From: Pycnopodia helianthoides
Lineage: Eukaryota > Echinodermata > Asteroidea > Forcipulatida > Asteriidae
Direction: 5' to 3'
Length of the DNA: 64,000 nucleotides
Assembly: GCA_032158295.1 (NCBI GenBank)
Contig: CM063246.1
Span: 14,977,168-15,041,167 of the forward strand
Below, in pieces: positions 9,946 to 24,280 of the stretch (position 1 is its first letter; every line of letters starts with the position of its first letter). The notes below the pieces were generated by a model. It made no database searches, was not told where the DNA came from, and saw only the letters and a list, made by a program, of their open reading frames with translations. Made by a program: the position numbers and the translations under genes.

Positions 9946-11884
9946 CCGGCCGCTCTTCAACCAGAACCAGAACGAGCATTGTCACGCTATAATCAGCATA
10001 TACGTACCAGTATATGGTGTCATAGAGCGCGAGGTCACAACGTATAGCTGCGACACAGGATTTCTACATAATAGTCATGACATGACGGATGTGATTCGGG
10101 ATTCCTATTATTTATTGTTGTGATTTCATCATCCCATCCCATCCATCGCCACCCCGCTGTGTATCGTCAGCAGTGCCGTGGGTTAAAATGCTGGTCAATA
10201 CGTATCTGTACATGTAGGCTAGATGCGCAAAAACCAATTCACACTTTACCAACTTGGGCCTTGCTATTCACTTTAATGATAAATGTGAAGTTAAGTATCC
10301 CACTTTTCATTGCTGTGTGGTTTTTGTTACCACAACAAAAATTGCAATTTTTTTGAGATAGGCATTTCAAATAAAGTACATTATTTGGTTCAAACGCACC
10401 ATTGTAGTTCTATTAGTATACTTGATTGCCTTGGGAACAAACCCAGGATGGCATGGTTTTGATACAATTCTACACAGTGAGATAATTTTGACATCTTGTC
10501 TGAAGTCTATATACTAGTGTATAAGGTGAAAAGTGTGTGTTTGGTTGTAAAATAATTAACACCAGGCCCTACAATGCACAAGAACACAGAGTAGAGACTG
10601 ACAGAGAATTCACAATGCGGCTGGATTTTAAAACATAAGGTTTAACGTTTTAGACCTACATTATAAGCTGATGAATACCATTCCAAACGATGGGGGCGTG
10701 TGGGGGTGTGTGATGGTACAAGTAGAGTATGATAAATAATGGGGATATTGGACGGACCTTTTGAAATTAATGCATCAGATATCTTCTCGGAATCAAAGGT
10801 TCAACAAACAATATTTTGACATTTTTAAACAACGAGTGTCGACTCTCCCGTCGCCGATTGCATTGCGTCAGATTTCAACCCGTGCAGTTGACCCCCATAA
10901 TGCGTTCCCAACAAAAAATAATGATAATACACTTCAGAAAACTGTCGCTTGGGAACTGTAATCTGGAACCAGCTGTGTGCATAAAACAGTATGATGTAAA
11001 ATAATTCTAGCGATTATTTCTGCCATTTCATTCCTTTCTTCCGCAGTAGAAAAAGTACACCAGCTGACTGACTGTCACAGGTGGAGCGGCCGATTGCTGA
11101 GTGCAAACAGCTATAGGAGGCATGATGTGGGTGTGTCCAAATACTGTATTATGAATGGCTAGTTATACGCTGTTTTGAGTTTGTGTAAACAAGGTTAAGG
11201 TATTGATCTATTGTCACGGTTATCCAGCAAACAATTCCAAATAGTCTCATTTTGTTGAAATCACTGTGACGTACGGTATCCTTAAAGGGAAAGTCTCATT
11301 TCAAAAAATCAGGCATATTTCGATTGCCGTGGATTGCAGCATCAAAATAAGCAACGGTACGGTGCTTTGAACGTGGGGTCTTCAAAAGCTATTTCTTTTG
11401 ACATTATAAGTTAGATGAAAGTATGTTGCGGTGTAATTGGTACTGTGTGAACATAATCAAGGAGCTTTCAGACTCAAACAAATCAATTTTGTTTACTTGT
11501 TTGTTTTTTTATCTTCTCGATAATTACAAATCCTGCAATTGGGTTTTTACGTCAATTCTTATGGATTGACAGGAAACTGTTTAACAACTCGCATACTACC
11601 TTTAATGTGTTGACACATAAAGCTGGGTATCCAGGGTGGGTTAGGTTCCATGCTTAGTGGGTTTCGTGAATGAGATTTGAATTGTAAACAGGGTGTTGGT
11701 TCGGGCTGTCAACTATTGGGAGATTAACTGCAGTGTGCGGCATTTGCTGTGGAAAGTTTCACTAATGGTAACTGCAGGAAGTAAACCGATTAATCCCTAT
11801 AACACTTTGTAGATGGTTTTCTTTACGTTGATATGTGTCATATATTCACAGTGTTTTTTCTGTGTTTCAAAGAAGTGTGGAATT

Positions 11885-11904
11885 AAAAAAAAAAAAAAAA
11901 AAAA
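11885..11904. repeat. Poly(A) tract, 20 A
   Basis: Homopolymer of 20 A. No retroelement body or target duplication is evident to its left. Confidence 0.9.
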
Positions 11905-12024
11905 TGATGATTACATTTTAGTAGTGCACATATGCATTTTGTTTTCTTTTTCTTGTTGTTAATTTTGTTTGTTCGTTTGTTGTAAGTGTGCAGACATGAA
12001 TACAACTTGAGTGTAATTAATTCA

Positions 12025-12345
12025 GGCCATATCTACAACATTAGTAATTGTCAAAGACCAGTTATTTGCACCAGTCACCCGACATCAACATAAAAATAAC
12101 GACCCAGCCTGTACAAAATTAAGCTCAATCGGTTATTGGGGTCACAAGAAAATTGTGGGTTTTATATTTTTATTAAATGTTTTCACGGTTTCAGAACATT
12201 TGGTTTTGATCTCGCGAGATCCAAAGTAATTGTTTCACTCATATACTCATAGCATTTTAGGCAACAATTATTTCAAGGGAAGTTTTCCACCATGACCATT
12301 TGTTAATACCATGTATAGTAATGAGCAAACCTGTAAACAGTTATT
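12025..12345 (+). mobile_element. Decayed family C-like element
   Basis: Same internal blocks (agctcaatcggttattgggg, ttcaagggaagttttccacc) as at 1836-2140. Termini degraded. Confidence 0.5.
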
Positions 12346-15300
12346 TTTGTTCAAAATTCTCACGTTGTGCACATCCTTTTTACGCAGAGTATGATATTAA
12401 TTTTTAGACGGTTAAGAATAAATTATTCAATGAGCAAATTACACTGGTTCAAAAAATGACACTGACTACCTGCAACACCTTCCCAAAATGGTTCGTCAGT
12501 CGTTGGGTTATCAACGCAACATTACCTTTTTATAGGGTGGGAAATTTATCTTGTTTTTGTCCACGCATTACAGATAATAGTGCTCATTTCATTTCAAAGT
12601 TCACCCTCTCAGTATATGAACACAAATTATGTAGATATAGATATTAATCCCCGTATACAGTTGAAACTATAACCACTCAGTTATATACGAGCGCAGACTA
12701 CAATATATACGAGCGCAGACTATTTTTTTCTCCTGGCCCATTTGATTAGTTACACTTATTTGAATGGGTGATGATAATAAAATTACAGGAAACTAGGTGT
12801 TAGTTCACTGAAAATAGTAGGCCTACAGACATAAAATACATTTTAAAATTCAACCAAACTCAATGGAAATAAATAATGTAGGCCCTACTACCTGTATTTT
12901 TTTTTACCGGGGTCATCGTTTTGCTTTAATAAGCTTTCATAGAATATTATACGTCCAACTATTACTTGACCATCAACTCTGTATGGCGGTAGATTTTATT
13001 TCCAGTGTCAAATTATGCAGGCAGGGTTAACATACCAGCAAGTTACTCGATTTCATATCCGGTTGACAAGAATCCACAGTTAACCGACATGAGTGAAGTG
13101 TTTTCGTTTTTATTCTTTTGCTATCCATGGGCTAACCAGCAAAGATTCGGCATTTTTCTGCATGGCTTTTCGTATCCCTGTATCAAGTGATCTATTTCAC
13201 ATATCATTTACTTGACATTTTTATGTTATTTAATTGGAACGGAGGGGCAACAATTAATCCTCGAAAATATACACAGACCCCTCATGCCGCAACCATTTTT
13301 ATCATAGTTTTTATTCCCTGACTGCAGTAAACATAGCAATGCAAACATTCTTAAAAGGAGCCAGACCTTTTGTTACTTTCAGCCTCACTTCCGTAATGTG
13401 AGTACATAAGGTAGGCCTAAAACATTGCTAGAGATATACAAATGATACCCAAACAGTTATATTTATTTTAAACAAATTAGTTACAATTTTATTGTCCCCA
13501 TTTCAGTTTCATTTGCTGTTTATTAAAGGTATGTTTTACACCAGTTATTGTACAATTCGAAAAAAAATGTACATGATGATTTATTGAAAATATGTATACA
13601 CTGTCTTGAAATAAGAGTTTATTTCAACGTCGAGTCCGACGAAATAGGATTTGAATGAAAGTAGGGTACTGCCAACATTGTTGTAGTAAACGGTGCTACA
13701 AAACAACGCAGTGCAGTTCACTTGCGTGGTTTTCCCAGCCAAAATCTACATCTGCACGTCGAAATGGGTGTGGACCTGATCATCTCGGGTGATTGGTCGA
13801 TTCCCGGAGGCTTGTCCGGTCCACATGGACTGTAACAGCTGGCTTGGCACTTTGGTAAACAAAACACAAATAAAGTGGGAAACTGAAATTTAGTTCAAGC
13901 GTATCGGCCTTGGAATCAAGCATTAAGCAAACAAATTAATTCAACTTGGAGTGTTTGTAGGCAGTGCACACAGTGGTAGCGTATTTGCATGATTTGACAT
14001 AATATTCAACCTGAATAATGGAGGGGGGATCTACTTCCTTGGTCCAATCAAACATGGTCAAAACCTCCAAGTTGTACATGTCCAAATTGGACCCGGCCAA
14101 GTCAGTTCATCTTCCCAAAGACGCAGAGAAATGAAAGGCACTTTTATGCAACAATAATGGAAAAGTATGAATACTTTTCCCCTCGAAATGGTATTTATTT
14201 TAAAAATGTAATAAAATAATATTAAGAACTGGCAAAAACTTTCTCTCTGAAGTCCGTGTTTATTGAGGATTTCAGCTTGGAGTTCGTCTGGCTCCTGTAC
14301 CGCTTACTTATAGCTCCATGCTTATACTCTGCAAGCATCATCGCGCTTTCAGGAAACTAGGGGGTACTTTCGGGTCAGATATTTTAGGAAATTGTTTCTG
14401 TTTTAGTCCAAGTGAACGAGCATGGGTACGCCGTTTTATATTAAGTAACAATTGGTTAATGCCAAGAGACTCTACATTCACTATTTTTTTTAAAGCATTT
14501 TAAAAAAATGGCTTTAGACACTTCATTTTCTATTGACAGCTTCAATACTTTAATTTTTTCAGAAAAAGGGTGCAAAGTCATTAGAGCAAGTCATATTAGA
14601 GCAATGGATGCATTCTCGATGTACCAACCTCAAGGTTGAAATGTCAGTACATTTTTATCTTAACATTTCATACTTACTATGGTGTACACACGGTCAAAAC
14701 ATTTTGTTGGTTTTTATACACAAAGGTAAATCAATATTTACAGTGGGGGGTGGGGTCCAAATGTTTCAATAGGATTTAATCCAGGGTGCATGGCTGTCGA
14801 CATTCAGAAAAAAAACTATAAAAAGGGCTCATAAAACTAATCCCATCCCGAATAAAATATTTAAAAAATCATAAAAACTAACACTCAATCTGGAAGATCT
14901 CTGAAAGAAATGACCCTAAAATCTTTGATTTTCAAAAGCTTCTGGCGCAAGACATACCACTTCAGGAGTCTTTCTCTGTACATTGGTTTGGTCACTGTCG
15001 AGTGCGGTGGCAGTACTATAGCTGTCTTGCCAAACAGCTCCCTCTGGAGTTTCAGAAAACTTGGCTCAAAGCTCATTTTTGTCAAACTTAAAATATGTAG
15101 AGAAATGTTAGCCTTAGGTTGTCATGGTTCCTTCCTCGGTAGAATACAGTCACTATCTATTTGGAGAAGCTGAGGTGCGGGTGAAGCTTGATGAAATTTT
15201 TCTCAAAGTAAATTAATTACAGTGGGCCTAGGACAGAAGGGACGGAACCACTGCCCAAATCTCGCCAAGTTTAATTGCCAAGTCATCATCCCAACACCTT

Positions 15301-15970
15301 GTGGTTTGCAAACCACACACCCATAATTTAGGCAAATTATACACGAGTAAAAACAAAGATATTGAAATAAAGACATGACAATTTTCCAGACACAGAACAA
15401 ACAGAAAGAAGATCCCAGGTAGAAATTGAAAACAATTTATTGCTACAATCATAAAAACAAAATCTCTCTCCAAACTGTTTAGAAGAAATCAAACATTTCC
15501 CTACAATACAACTTTTTCTAAAACTCACCATTTTAAAACAAAGATGCAAACCTATAAAAGCAAAAAAAATTGCTCTAATCAACTACCTTTTCAAAAACAA
15601 TGCATAAACACATTAAACTCCCTGTTATTTTCATTGGGGAAATGGATTACATTTTGTTGGATGTTATGAGAGAAATTACACAAGAAGTAACATTTCTTCT
15701 GTATTTTAAGTGAGAAATTGAACAATTTCAAAATCATCCTCTCACTATTTTGTAATGATTGTTTTCTAAAAATAGATGGAAAAAGAAATGAAAACAGAAA
15801 ATCTAATTAAATATTCTGAAAGGGCAGTTGATAACACATAAAATTACAACCACAAATACCACTCCCTAATTATGTTCACATGACTTTCTAAACGAATGAA
15901 CATAACTTTTTGTGTGGTGATATTTAAACATATGATGCATTATTGAAAAACATATGACGATTGTCAAGAA

Positions 15971-16343
15971 TTAAAGGCAGGGTATACCTTTGGTAATTAC
16001 TCCAAAAATTTATGATCATAAAAACTTATACTTGCTAAGAAGCACTGCAATAGTGTTGAAAGTTTATAAAATTGTGAGAAACGATTCCCTTCCAAGGAAT
16101 GTGGTTTAAGAAAAAGGGATTTAAAACATTTCAGTTTGAAAAACGTTTCCTGAAAATGTTTCTCAGATTGGGTATTCGAATTACGGATTTTTCTTTCTGC
16201 ATGTCAAAAACCACTCCAGATTTTGGGCGATATCTCAAAAGCGCTACCACCTTTTGACAGGTCAGTTTTATTGTATATATCTACATTTACATAGGATAAA
16301 AATAATCAAAAAATCGAAAACCAATGGTACGCTTTGCCTTTAA
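15971..16343 (+). mobile_element. TIR element family B, copy 2
   Basis: TTAAAGGCAGGGTATACC at the left and GGTACGCTTTGCCTTTAA at the right, about 373 bp, no coding capacity. Confidence 0.82.
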
Positions 16344-18387
16344 CACTCAACAGGTCAATAATTGGTACCCGGTACACTACTTGCTTTCAACAGTACCTTA
16401 ATTCTGAACCTTTACTTCCAGAACACTAACAATTCAAGTTTTATCAAATATGACCTTAAATTTTTTGAAAAGCTAGCATTACTACACAATCTTTTTTCTG
16501 TAGTATATAATTTGGCACTAACTCATGTCAATGTGAGTATATCTTTCCACCAGATAGATACTGAAAAAAAAACAATGACCCCAAAACAATCAGTGGTATA
16601 GTTGAAAGGTTCATGATCATGGGGGGGGGGGTAAGGTTAGAGGATGGTGACCCTTCACCTTGTCCTTAAAAATCTTAGCTTTATTTTGAGCTATAAAGTA
16701 ATAACCATGACCCACAACCACCCATCGTTTAAACATAATACAAAAGTAAACATATTCACTGCTCCCTGACGCATCCCCTGGGACACATGCACCCCCACCT
16801 CCTCCCTACACCACTGAACACACCACTGAACACAGCGCTGGAGAGAAAATAGTCTGATATGTGATTATCTTTTCCTTCATGACAAGAAATAACTTGTTTC
16901 TAAGAATATGAAACATTTACTACATAACACTTCAACAGAAGGAAAGACCCTGAAAAACTTCCTAACACCCTTTGTAAACAGTTTGGTTTATTTTCAATCC
17001 CCATAAATGCAAGTCCAAGCTTTCAACTTCCTGTGTGACAATCCTACGAGAAGGCAGAGGGTGGATCAGTGCATTTTCCCCGTAATATTTGTTAAATAGT
17101 TGGACGAGTCAATGTGAGGTGTGTATACAGCATTGGATTTATCAGACGCAACCAGCAGACCTTATAAGTTTCGCATATATTCCAATGTAATGACACAGAA
17201 AAGTTTGTTCTTCTGTTTCCTTCACACATTAAAGCACTGTATGTAAAGCTATCATTCCCCAAAATGTTTGAATATGCTCAAGACTTGAGCTGTCTTTAGG
17301 ATAGTTTCCATAACAACCCTTACCCTCCCAAATCCTGCTATATTCTCTTTGTCAAAATGAAGGATTCAGAAGGACTGGGCTGCAGGCCCAAATAACAACT
17401 GCTTATCACTGGCATTCCATTCTTATCTAAGTCCAAACAATTTGGTGTGGAGTGACATAGGAGAGGAGGATATTGGAGGATTGAGGTCACCTTCAGGCAA
17501 AAAGGCTCATTCATAGATTAAGGGTTTTAATGACACTTGACCTTAAAAAGTAGGTCATTATTTGGCAATACATTTGAGAAAACATTGAAGTTAAATATAA
17601 AATTATTTTCAAAGATTCTTTTATGAGTGATCAAAAATAGACTTCGTAATTTTGGAAGGTTATTCTAAAAACAGTTTACCTAAGCTCTGATAAACTTGGT
17701 TTTTATACAAATTTGCAATAAGTTTAGTTCAAAATTAGTCTTTCCTTTCTCTTTTCATAGAAAAAGGTACAACATTTTTTTCAACCACAAACTTATGTTG
17801 TAAACATTTCATCCCCAATACACAGCATTATAAGGCGACATGTTTTCTTGTATTCCTATTTGCAAGGAACTTTTACAAAGTTTGCATTTCTGTCAATATC
17901 TTTCAAAAGATAGGAAGATCCCAGAGTGAACTGTTTTTGGGGGTGGCTAGGTGATTGTACAAACTATAGCACATTAGTTGAGCTTTTATTAGTGTTTTGA
18001 CAGTTTTTTCCCGATAAATTGTTCCCTCCATTAGAAGTCCAATGGCAATCACTATGATCATGAGGTACCATGACACTCACATGTTTACACATCAGGAGCC
18101 AAAACAGAGACTGGACTTCCTGCAGACACAGTGTGTGTTCACAGCTCAATAGAAGAAAACATTCAAAGAGAATGAGAAATTTGTTTTTAATCAAAATTTG
18201 ATATCTCAACATTTGATATCTCATAACTTGTTCGGCTGTTAATTTAAACGTTCTTGAATTCAAGACAAAAATATGATACCACAGCGTTAAATTTCTCATA
18301 TGACCCGTGCAGTATCTTGCCTATCAGGAAATGCCCTGGAATGCACACTGTCATTTTTGGGGTAAAACCATGACATGGTCAATATGA

Positions 18388-18527
18388 GGCCGTGTCCGAA
18401 TTCTGGCGGCTAAGTGTAAGTCTATAGCTTGATCACTGCATCATCATACGTTGAAGTATAGGGCGTCCTTAGCAACACCCTTAGCAACTGTCGTAGCCAT
18501 AGCCACAGCCACTAATTCGGACAGGCC
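18388..18527. mobile_element. Family F element (GTGTCCGAATT; GGCTACGGCTAC-like)
   Basis: ggccgtgtccgaattctggc at the left and taattcggacaggcc at the right, interior tagggcgtccttagcaacac and tagccatagccacagcc. Confidence 0.75.
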
Positions 18528-19439
18528 TTTTGTTCTTTCAACCATTAATGCCTAGGTTCCTCACACAAGTTTGCTTGCACTAAGTATTTTGCTTTAAGGG
18601 CACAAGTTACCAGACATAATAGCCCCGTTAAGTCCATTGGGTTGACTTATTCTTTTTTTTGCCAAGCCGAGAAATTGGTTATCAAAACTATACTTGCAAC
18701 TTCTTCTTAACAGCTGAGTGAAATGGGACCATCCATGCTTTCATGAATTTGATTAATTATCACACACAAACTAAGCTGATTATGCTAATTTTGAAAGGAA
18801 AACAACATTTACGAGGAAGAAAAACAACAACTAATTGTTACATAGTATATAGTATAGTAGCTTTGAGTTTTCAAAAAATTGTCAATGCGAGACTTTTATG
18901 GGTGCTAGGCAGCCGCAGACTTGTCAGTAAATCCACTGTTCTCAGGTAAAATTACTCTGCTGCCACCTAGTGTTGAAAGTTTCCCATTCACCATGCAACC
19001 TGAACTGTGACCTCTTCTGTTGAGTTTGAGTAGTTCACTGCTTGGGTGTATTGATGCAAGTCAATAATGGCCACTGCGATCTCTAATAGACTAATTAAAC
19101 TGAAAGAATACAAAACTGGTTCATTAATACTATATTAAACATTTAGGGACCACAGCAGCTTGTACCAGCGGCCTCAAACGACCCGCAAGATTTGACCTTC
19201 TTCTCAACCAAAAGGGTCAAAGAAAAGGTCATGTTCTGGATTGACACATTCTAATGTCTCCCATGTTGACATACTAGAATCAACAATTTTAATAAAAATC
19301 CATACATCTCTGTCATTATTATTATTTCAGACATTTTTTCCTGAAAGGTTGAGTCAACATGAACACTACTATCAGTCACGTCTGGGCATATGATGATGAT
19401 TATACAGAAATGAATTGTAATATTGAGTTGAACAAAGAA

Positions 19440-19522
19440 AAATGGACCAGAGCGGGACTTGAACCTGTTACCTCCAGATTAAAGTGCCCGCGATGTACCA
19501 ACTGAGCTATCTAGCATATTTT
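19440..19522 (-). mobile_element. tRNA-like SINE head, inverted copy
   Basis: The reverse complement begins gctagatagctcagttggta and ends gttcaagtcccgctctgg, as at 46610, followed by the same tttctttgttcaac tail. Confidence 0.65.
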
Positions 19523-20443
19523 GTCAATATCTTTGTTCGGGGTGCCAGTCTGAAGCCATTCAACCTGTAACTGCCATGTAGCCATGCAGGGATCACTCCC
19601 TAGTTTATGATACAACCTGGAAGCAGCAGCAGAGGGATCACGTTAAAGGGAGGCAACTTTTCATTTCAAATTTCAAGTAATAAACCTAGTAAACTTACCC
19701 AGTCAGTTTTTGCTTGTGGTTTATTATTTGATATTAGAAATGAAATGTCAATACATGGTTAAACCCCAAGAGGTAAATTCCATGGTGACAGGTGTAACAA
19801 TGACCACAAGAATCACAAAGTGTGGTTTTCAGAACAATATCCTTGCCTTCATAAGTTGAGATTTGCCGTTATCAATAGAACACATCAAGTACTTAAAAAA
19901 AAACCAAGGTCTGAATCCTGTGTTCAGTGTAACGCGAGTCACCATGGAACTGCCTTCCGGCATTTTCGCTAGTAGCCTACCCGGAAACCATCAGAATACT
20001 GCAGTATCAAGTCTGTGGTCTTAAGATGATATTGATTTATGGGTACCAGTCTCAAACCATGGTGTTTTGCTGCGCAGAACCATTCCAATATGAGGCTGTG
20101 ACCGGCTGCGGTGTTGTTAAGGGTGTTGCTAAGGGCAGCCAATTGCTTCTAACACATGTTAATGTAGCGATCTAGCCACAGCCGTTTATTTAGAAATAGC
20201 CCAAGCTAAGCCAAAGAATTATTCATCAGGAAACTGATCAATATACGCTACAGTCTATGTAACTTAAGGTAGGGTCATCACTTTGGTAAATGACTCCCCA
20301 AAATGTCATTTTTATCCGAAAGCCTCCTTGTTATAAAGATGGTAATGGTAGTAAGCATCCTGCAAAATTATTTCATCTGAAATGCCCTCGTAGACTATAA
20401 ATCAATAGAAGAAGGTCGAAAAATTTGAATCTCCAAAACTCAC

Positions 20444-20643
20444 CTCAAGGCAAGTTTTGGGGATTCAAAGTTCCATGGTGTCTGTCTGTGAATGCTGCGG
20501 CCAGAGATGCAGTTGGTACCCGCTGCAACCTCGCTAAACGTGGATGGATTCGACGTTCTTGATGAAAATACGTGACAGTTTTTGGCTGTTTTCTCAACAA
20601 GAAGACACTGCATTGAGCTGAAGCTTTCACAGGTGACTTTCAT
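20444..20643 (-). CDS. Candidate upstream coding exon, possibly an alternative PEPCK 5' end
   Basis: An open frame starts at ATG 20643 (MKVTCESFSSMQ) and runs 66 codons into a consensus donor, CCTTGAG|gtgagttt, at 20444. It ends in phase 2, the phase needed by the first PEPCK coding exon, and the joint would read KLALS-QAYNCS. It could supply an N-terminal extension to PEPCK, or be the first exon of an unseen gene. The peptide matches no family I know, and it contains some acidic residues, so a mitochondrial leader is not obvious. Phase agreement alone has a one-in-three chance. Confidence 0.27.
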
Positions 20644-20649
20644 TGTGAC

Positions 20650-23600
20650 TTTCTTGAATAAATCAGCATTACATTTACAAAAACAACCAATGACCCTTGT
20701 CGAATTGGGTCCATGATTTCATGTCTCTGTAGTGTATATTATTTTAAAGCGAGTTCACCCTCTAGCCCCCCTGATGAATGAGTCTGTTGATTGAATGGTT
20801 GTCTGTGGAGTGGATCAAGTTTATTTTGAGGACGGATTTCATTAGCTTCAACTAGGAGAAAGGATTTATTCAGCTACCCTATTTCATCCTTGGTCTTATC
20901 GGACACCGTAAAATATAGCATGCCCGATGTGGGGCGGAGGGTATCACCCCCCCCCCAATGTTCCATACTTCAGAAGTATCCCAAAAATCCTCTAAAGAAA
21001 TCCCGAGATTCCAAGCACATAATGAAGACACAATAGGGGGGGGGGTACACCATGCCACATATCTAGCACCAAATGGTAAAATATGAAGAAAGGATTTTCA
21101 AAATGCTTAGTTCTGATGCTGGTATGAGAAATGCTTAGCTATGAAAAAAACCCAGCAATAAAGAATATAGCTTAAATATCATAACTTGTTAGAAAAGCTT
21201 ATCTTACAGCCCTGGTTGGATATCCATCTCCATTACACTACCGCCTAACAGAGAGGGACCTGCCACCAGGGCTGCAGCTACTCACAGAGACAGTTGTGGT
21301 TCAAACTTATTCCTGCTTATCAGTTGCAACAGATATAGACCATCAGCAAGTGATAGTAGCAATAATTTGGCATCTAAATTATTCTTTATGATCATTCAGC
21401 AAAGGGATGATAAGATTGTTGCGCGTGAACTTTCATTTTCTAATTTGGCAGTGGGTACTTCCTTGTTGACATGACATATTATAGTAAAGTCTCTGGCTTT
21501 CCATCCCATTTGCTTTTGAGGAACCTTTCGCTTAGTTTCTGACAAAGTTTTTGAATCAACTTATAAAATGCTTGAATACAGCTTCTCTACAAACCTTAAA
21601 GAAATTGGCAAACGATAAAAGCAACCCTTTGGAACTACCAACTGGCTGTTTAAATTAGGAAATAATCATTTAAATGTATTTATTTAGAAAAAGATTAAAT
21701 CTGTGATTAGACCTTCATCATCCAACTGACCGTTTTACCACACAAATTCATCATTTGTTTACTTTGAAAATGATTTATTTTATATTATGTGAAACTTGTA
21801 AAGGTTGTGAGAAAATATTTATGGTATGCCCCAGTCTGATATGCTTCAGCACAATTTTCTGCTAAAGTACGCAGCTTTATCAAATCGAGCCGAGGCTGGA
21901 AGCACAAGTAGTCCGGCCCCTTTTACGTTTCATGTGTTATATTGTCATCACTGCAAACGGGAACCAGTCCAAGGTGGTAACAGCCATGATAAAGGTAAAA
22001 TCAACTCCAACAGTTGAACCACAATTGACACACAACAACATCGGACAGGACAGTAGAAGGAACGGGGAAAAAATGAAAAACTATTAACCTTACTTGACCT
22101 GGGTTGAACTTTGACCTAAAGGTCAATTGAGGTCATGGATTAGGATGCTTGTCCAAATTACAATTTGGAAGGGGACTTGGTGTCTTGTCTGTGTTTCCAA
22201 TTTGTTCCCGTTCCCCTACACACAAGAAAAAAACAAAAAAGAAACAAAGAAAGAACTAAGAAATCACTCTCAAGAAATCTTTGGAATTGAAAAAGCAGAT
22301 ACATTGTACGTACATCAGGAATATTTTATTCATAAAGTTATCGGTAATACTCAGACAGGTGTTGAAGACAATAACCGTGTATCAACTATAAAAACAATAC
22401 ATCAGTGTGGCTTTGTGTTGAATTCATTTACAAAGCGTCAATGGCAGAGTCACAACATGGCCCTATACGGCACAACCTCTGTCAATGCTAGTACTGACTG
22501 GTACAGAGATTTATATAAAAAAAAGTATTACGGTGGTAGTAAAAATGAAACTTTAAACAAGGTATATATGTGTTGGGTTTTAACTCTGATGTTATCACCA
22601 ATTGGTAGGACTGTGCACAAAAAAAAAAGATCATTTGCACACTAACATCATGCATTTAAAGTCAACAAACTTTTTCCCCGTTTGACTTTCCCGAGAAGAA
22701 AGGAAGTTTGCACAACTTCCCCTTTTGGATAATAGTCATTTTCAAAGAAAGTAGGAAGTTTGACATTTTTTGTTTTTTATTACAGAGTAATGTAAATACA
22801 ATAATACTCATTTATATACAATAAAATAAATTGAGTATATCTGAGGTTTGCTTTCCACTGAAAAAAAACAACAACAAAACGACTGAAACTTGAATTATGA
22901 TTTGGCATCAAATACCAAAACGACAAACTTTAAACATTAGTCATTTTGAATAACAAATTTCCAATCCATTAAAAAACAACATTGTGATCCATGTCTGATT
23001 CAACATGATATTTCATGCATCTTCTCTGGAAACTCTGAACTAACATTAATAATCTCTATTTGTTCACAGAAGAAAAATAAAGTGACCATAATGTTTTTGA
23101 GGGAACCTTGCAATGCCAATACCCTTTGAGACAAGCTCTTTCCCTCATCACTATGCTTGATCACAGATTAAAATGTGTACAATCGGTGGCTTCAAATTTA
23201 TTACAAACTCGTTAAATATTCATAATACAAGTTTAAATTACTTAGTTTTAAACGAACAATCAAAACGGTCGGGATGATAAACCCCAGTAATTGGGGGGCT
23301 TTACTGAAATCCTGTAAATGAATTTTATGCAACTTCATTAAAATTTACATCACCAAATCCTTTGTCTTATAAATTATAAACTATGCCTGCACACAAGAGA
23401 CTATGAAAGTCTAATTTGTGATTACCCACCTGCTAATTCTGAATTTATATTTTGTTTCACTGATAGTGAAAAGTATTTTCATTGTTTTTGTTTTGAATTT
23501 GAAACGTATGGTACAGCATTGGAACTTTTGAAGAGTTCATTCAATCCATAAAATACTACTCACAAAACAATCTTGAAACTAACCATTGAAAGTTTTTTCG

Positions 23601-23800
23601 TATATTTCACTTAAAATGCAGTTTTCTAAAACTGGCAACATTTCTCGTAATTGTTGAGACAATCCTTAGTTCCAAGTATACTTTGAAGATTAGGAATAAA
23701 AAATAATCATCACTTTTATACCATATCTTGAAAACATTTTATAACGCTTGTATAAGGTGTAGAATATGACAGGAGTGAGATTTGATGAATGTGAAAAAAA
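20650..23800. other. Non-coding stretch with one unexplained 172-codon open frame
   Basis: Plus-strand frame 22127-22645 is the longest non-repeat ORF of the window. It is lysine- and threonine-rich, has no recognisable motif and is low in GC like its surroundings. Poly-C and poly-G runs lie near 20948 and 21037. I do not call a gene. Confidence 0.45.
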
Positions 23801-23810
23801 GGTTTGTAGA

Positions 23811-24280
23811 CCTGGGTTCCCCCTTATTCTAGAACTGGGTTCCCCTTATTCTAAAACTTGGTTCCCCTTATTCTAGAACTGGGTTCCCCCTTATTCTAAA
23901 ACTTGGTTCCCCTTATTCTAGAACTGGGTTCCCCCTTATTCTAAAACTTGGTTCCCCTTGTTCTAGAACTGGGTTCCCCCTTATTCTAAAACTTGGTTCC
24001 CCTTATTCTAGAACTGGGTTCCCCCTTTTTCTAGAACTGGGTTCCCCCTTGTTCTAGAACTGGGTTCTCCCTTATTCTAGAACTTGGTTCCCCTTATTCT
24101 AGAACTGGGTTCCCCCTTATTCTAGAACTGGGTTCCCCCTTGTTCTAGAACTGGGTTCTCCCTTATTCTAGAACTGGGTTCCCCTTATTCTAGAACTGGG
24201 TTCCCCCTTATTCTAGAACTGGGTTCCCCCTTATTCTAGAACTGGGTTCCCCCTTATTCTAAAACTGGGTTCCCCCTTAC
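23811..24280. repeat. 22-24-bp minisatellite, about 20 copies
   Basis: Units of ctgggttcccccttattctagaa with small differences (4 or 5 C, aaa for aga, tgt for tat). The TTCTAGAA core is palindromic. There is no coding potential of note, and the flanks are unannotated DNA. Confidence 0.95.

Larger units (their letters stand above)
10000..15960. other. Non-coding stretch, no gene recognised
   Basis: AT-rich DNA upstream of the probable PEPCK promoter. It contains a decayed family C element, a poly(A) tract and a short repeated gagcgcagactac motif near 12690. No exon with recognisable protein homology was seen on either strand. Confidence 0.5.
16350..20440. other. Non-coding stretch, no gene recognised
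   Basis: Holds a G tract (16621), a family F element and a tRNA-like SINE. Open frames here are short and resemble nothing known. Confidence 0.5.

Noticed and set aside
22127..22645. 172-codon plus-strand ORF as a gene
   Set aside because: No recognisable domain, low-complexity lysine-rich segments, no promoter or splice context; possible chance frame in AT-rich DNA.
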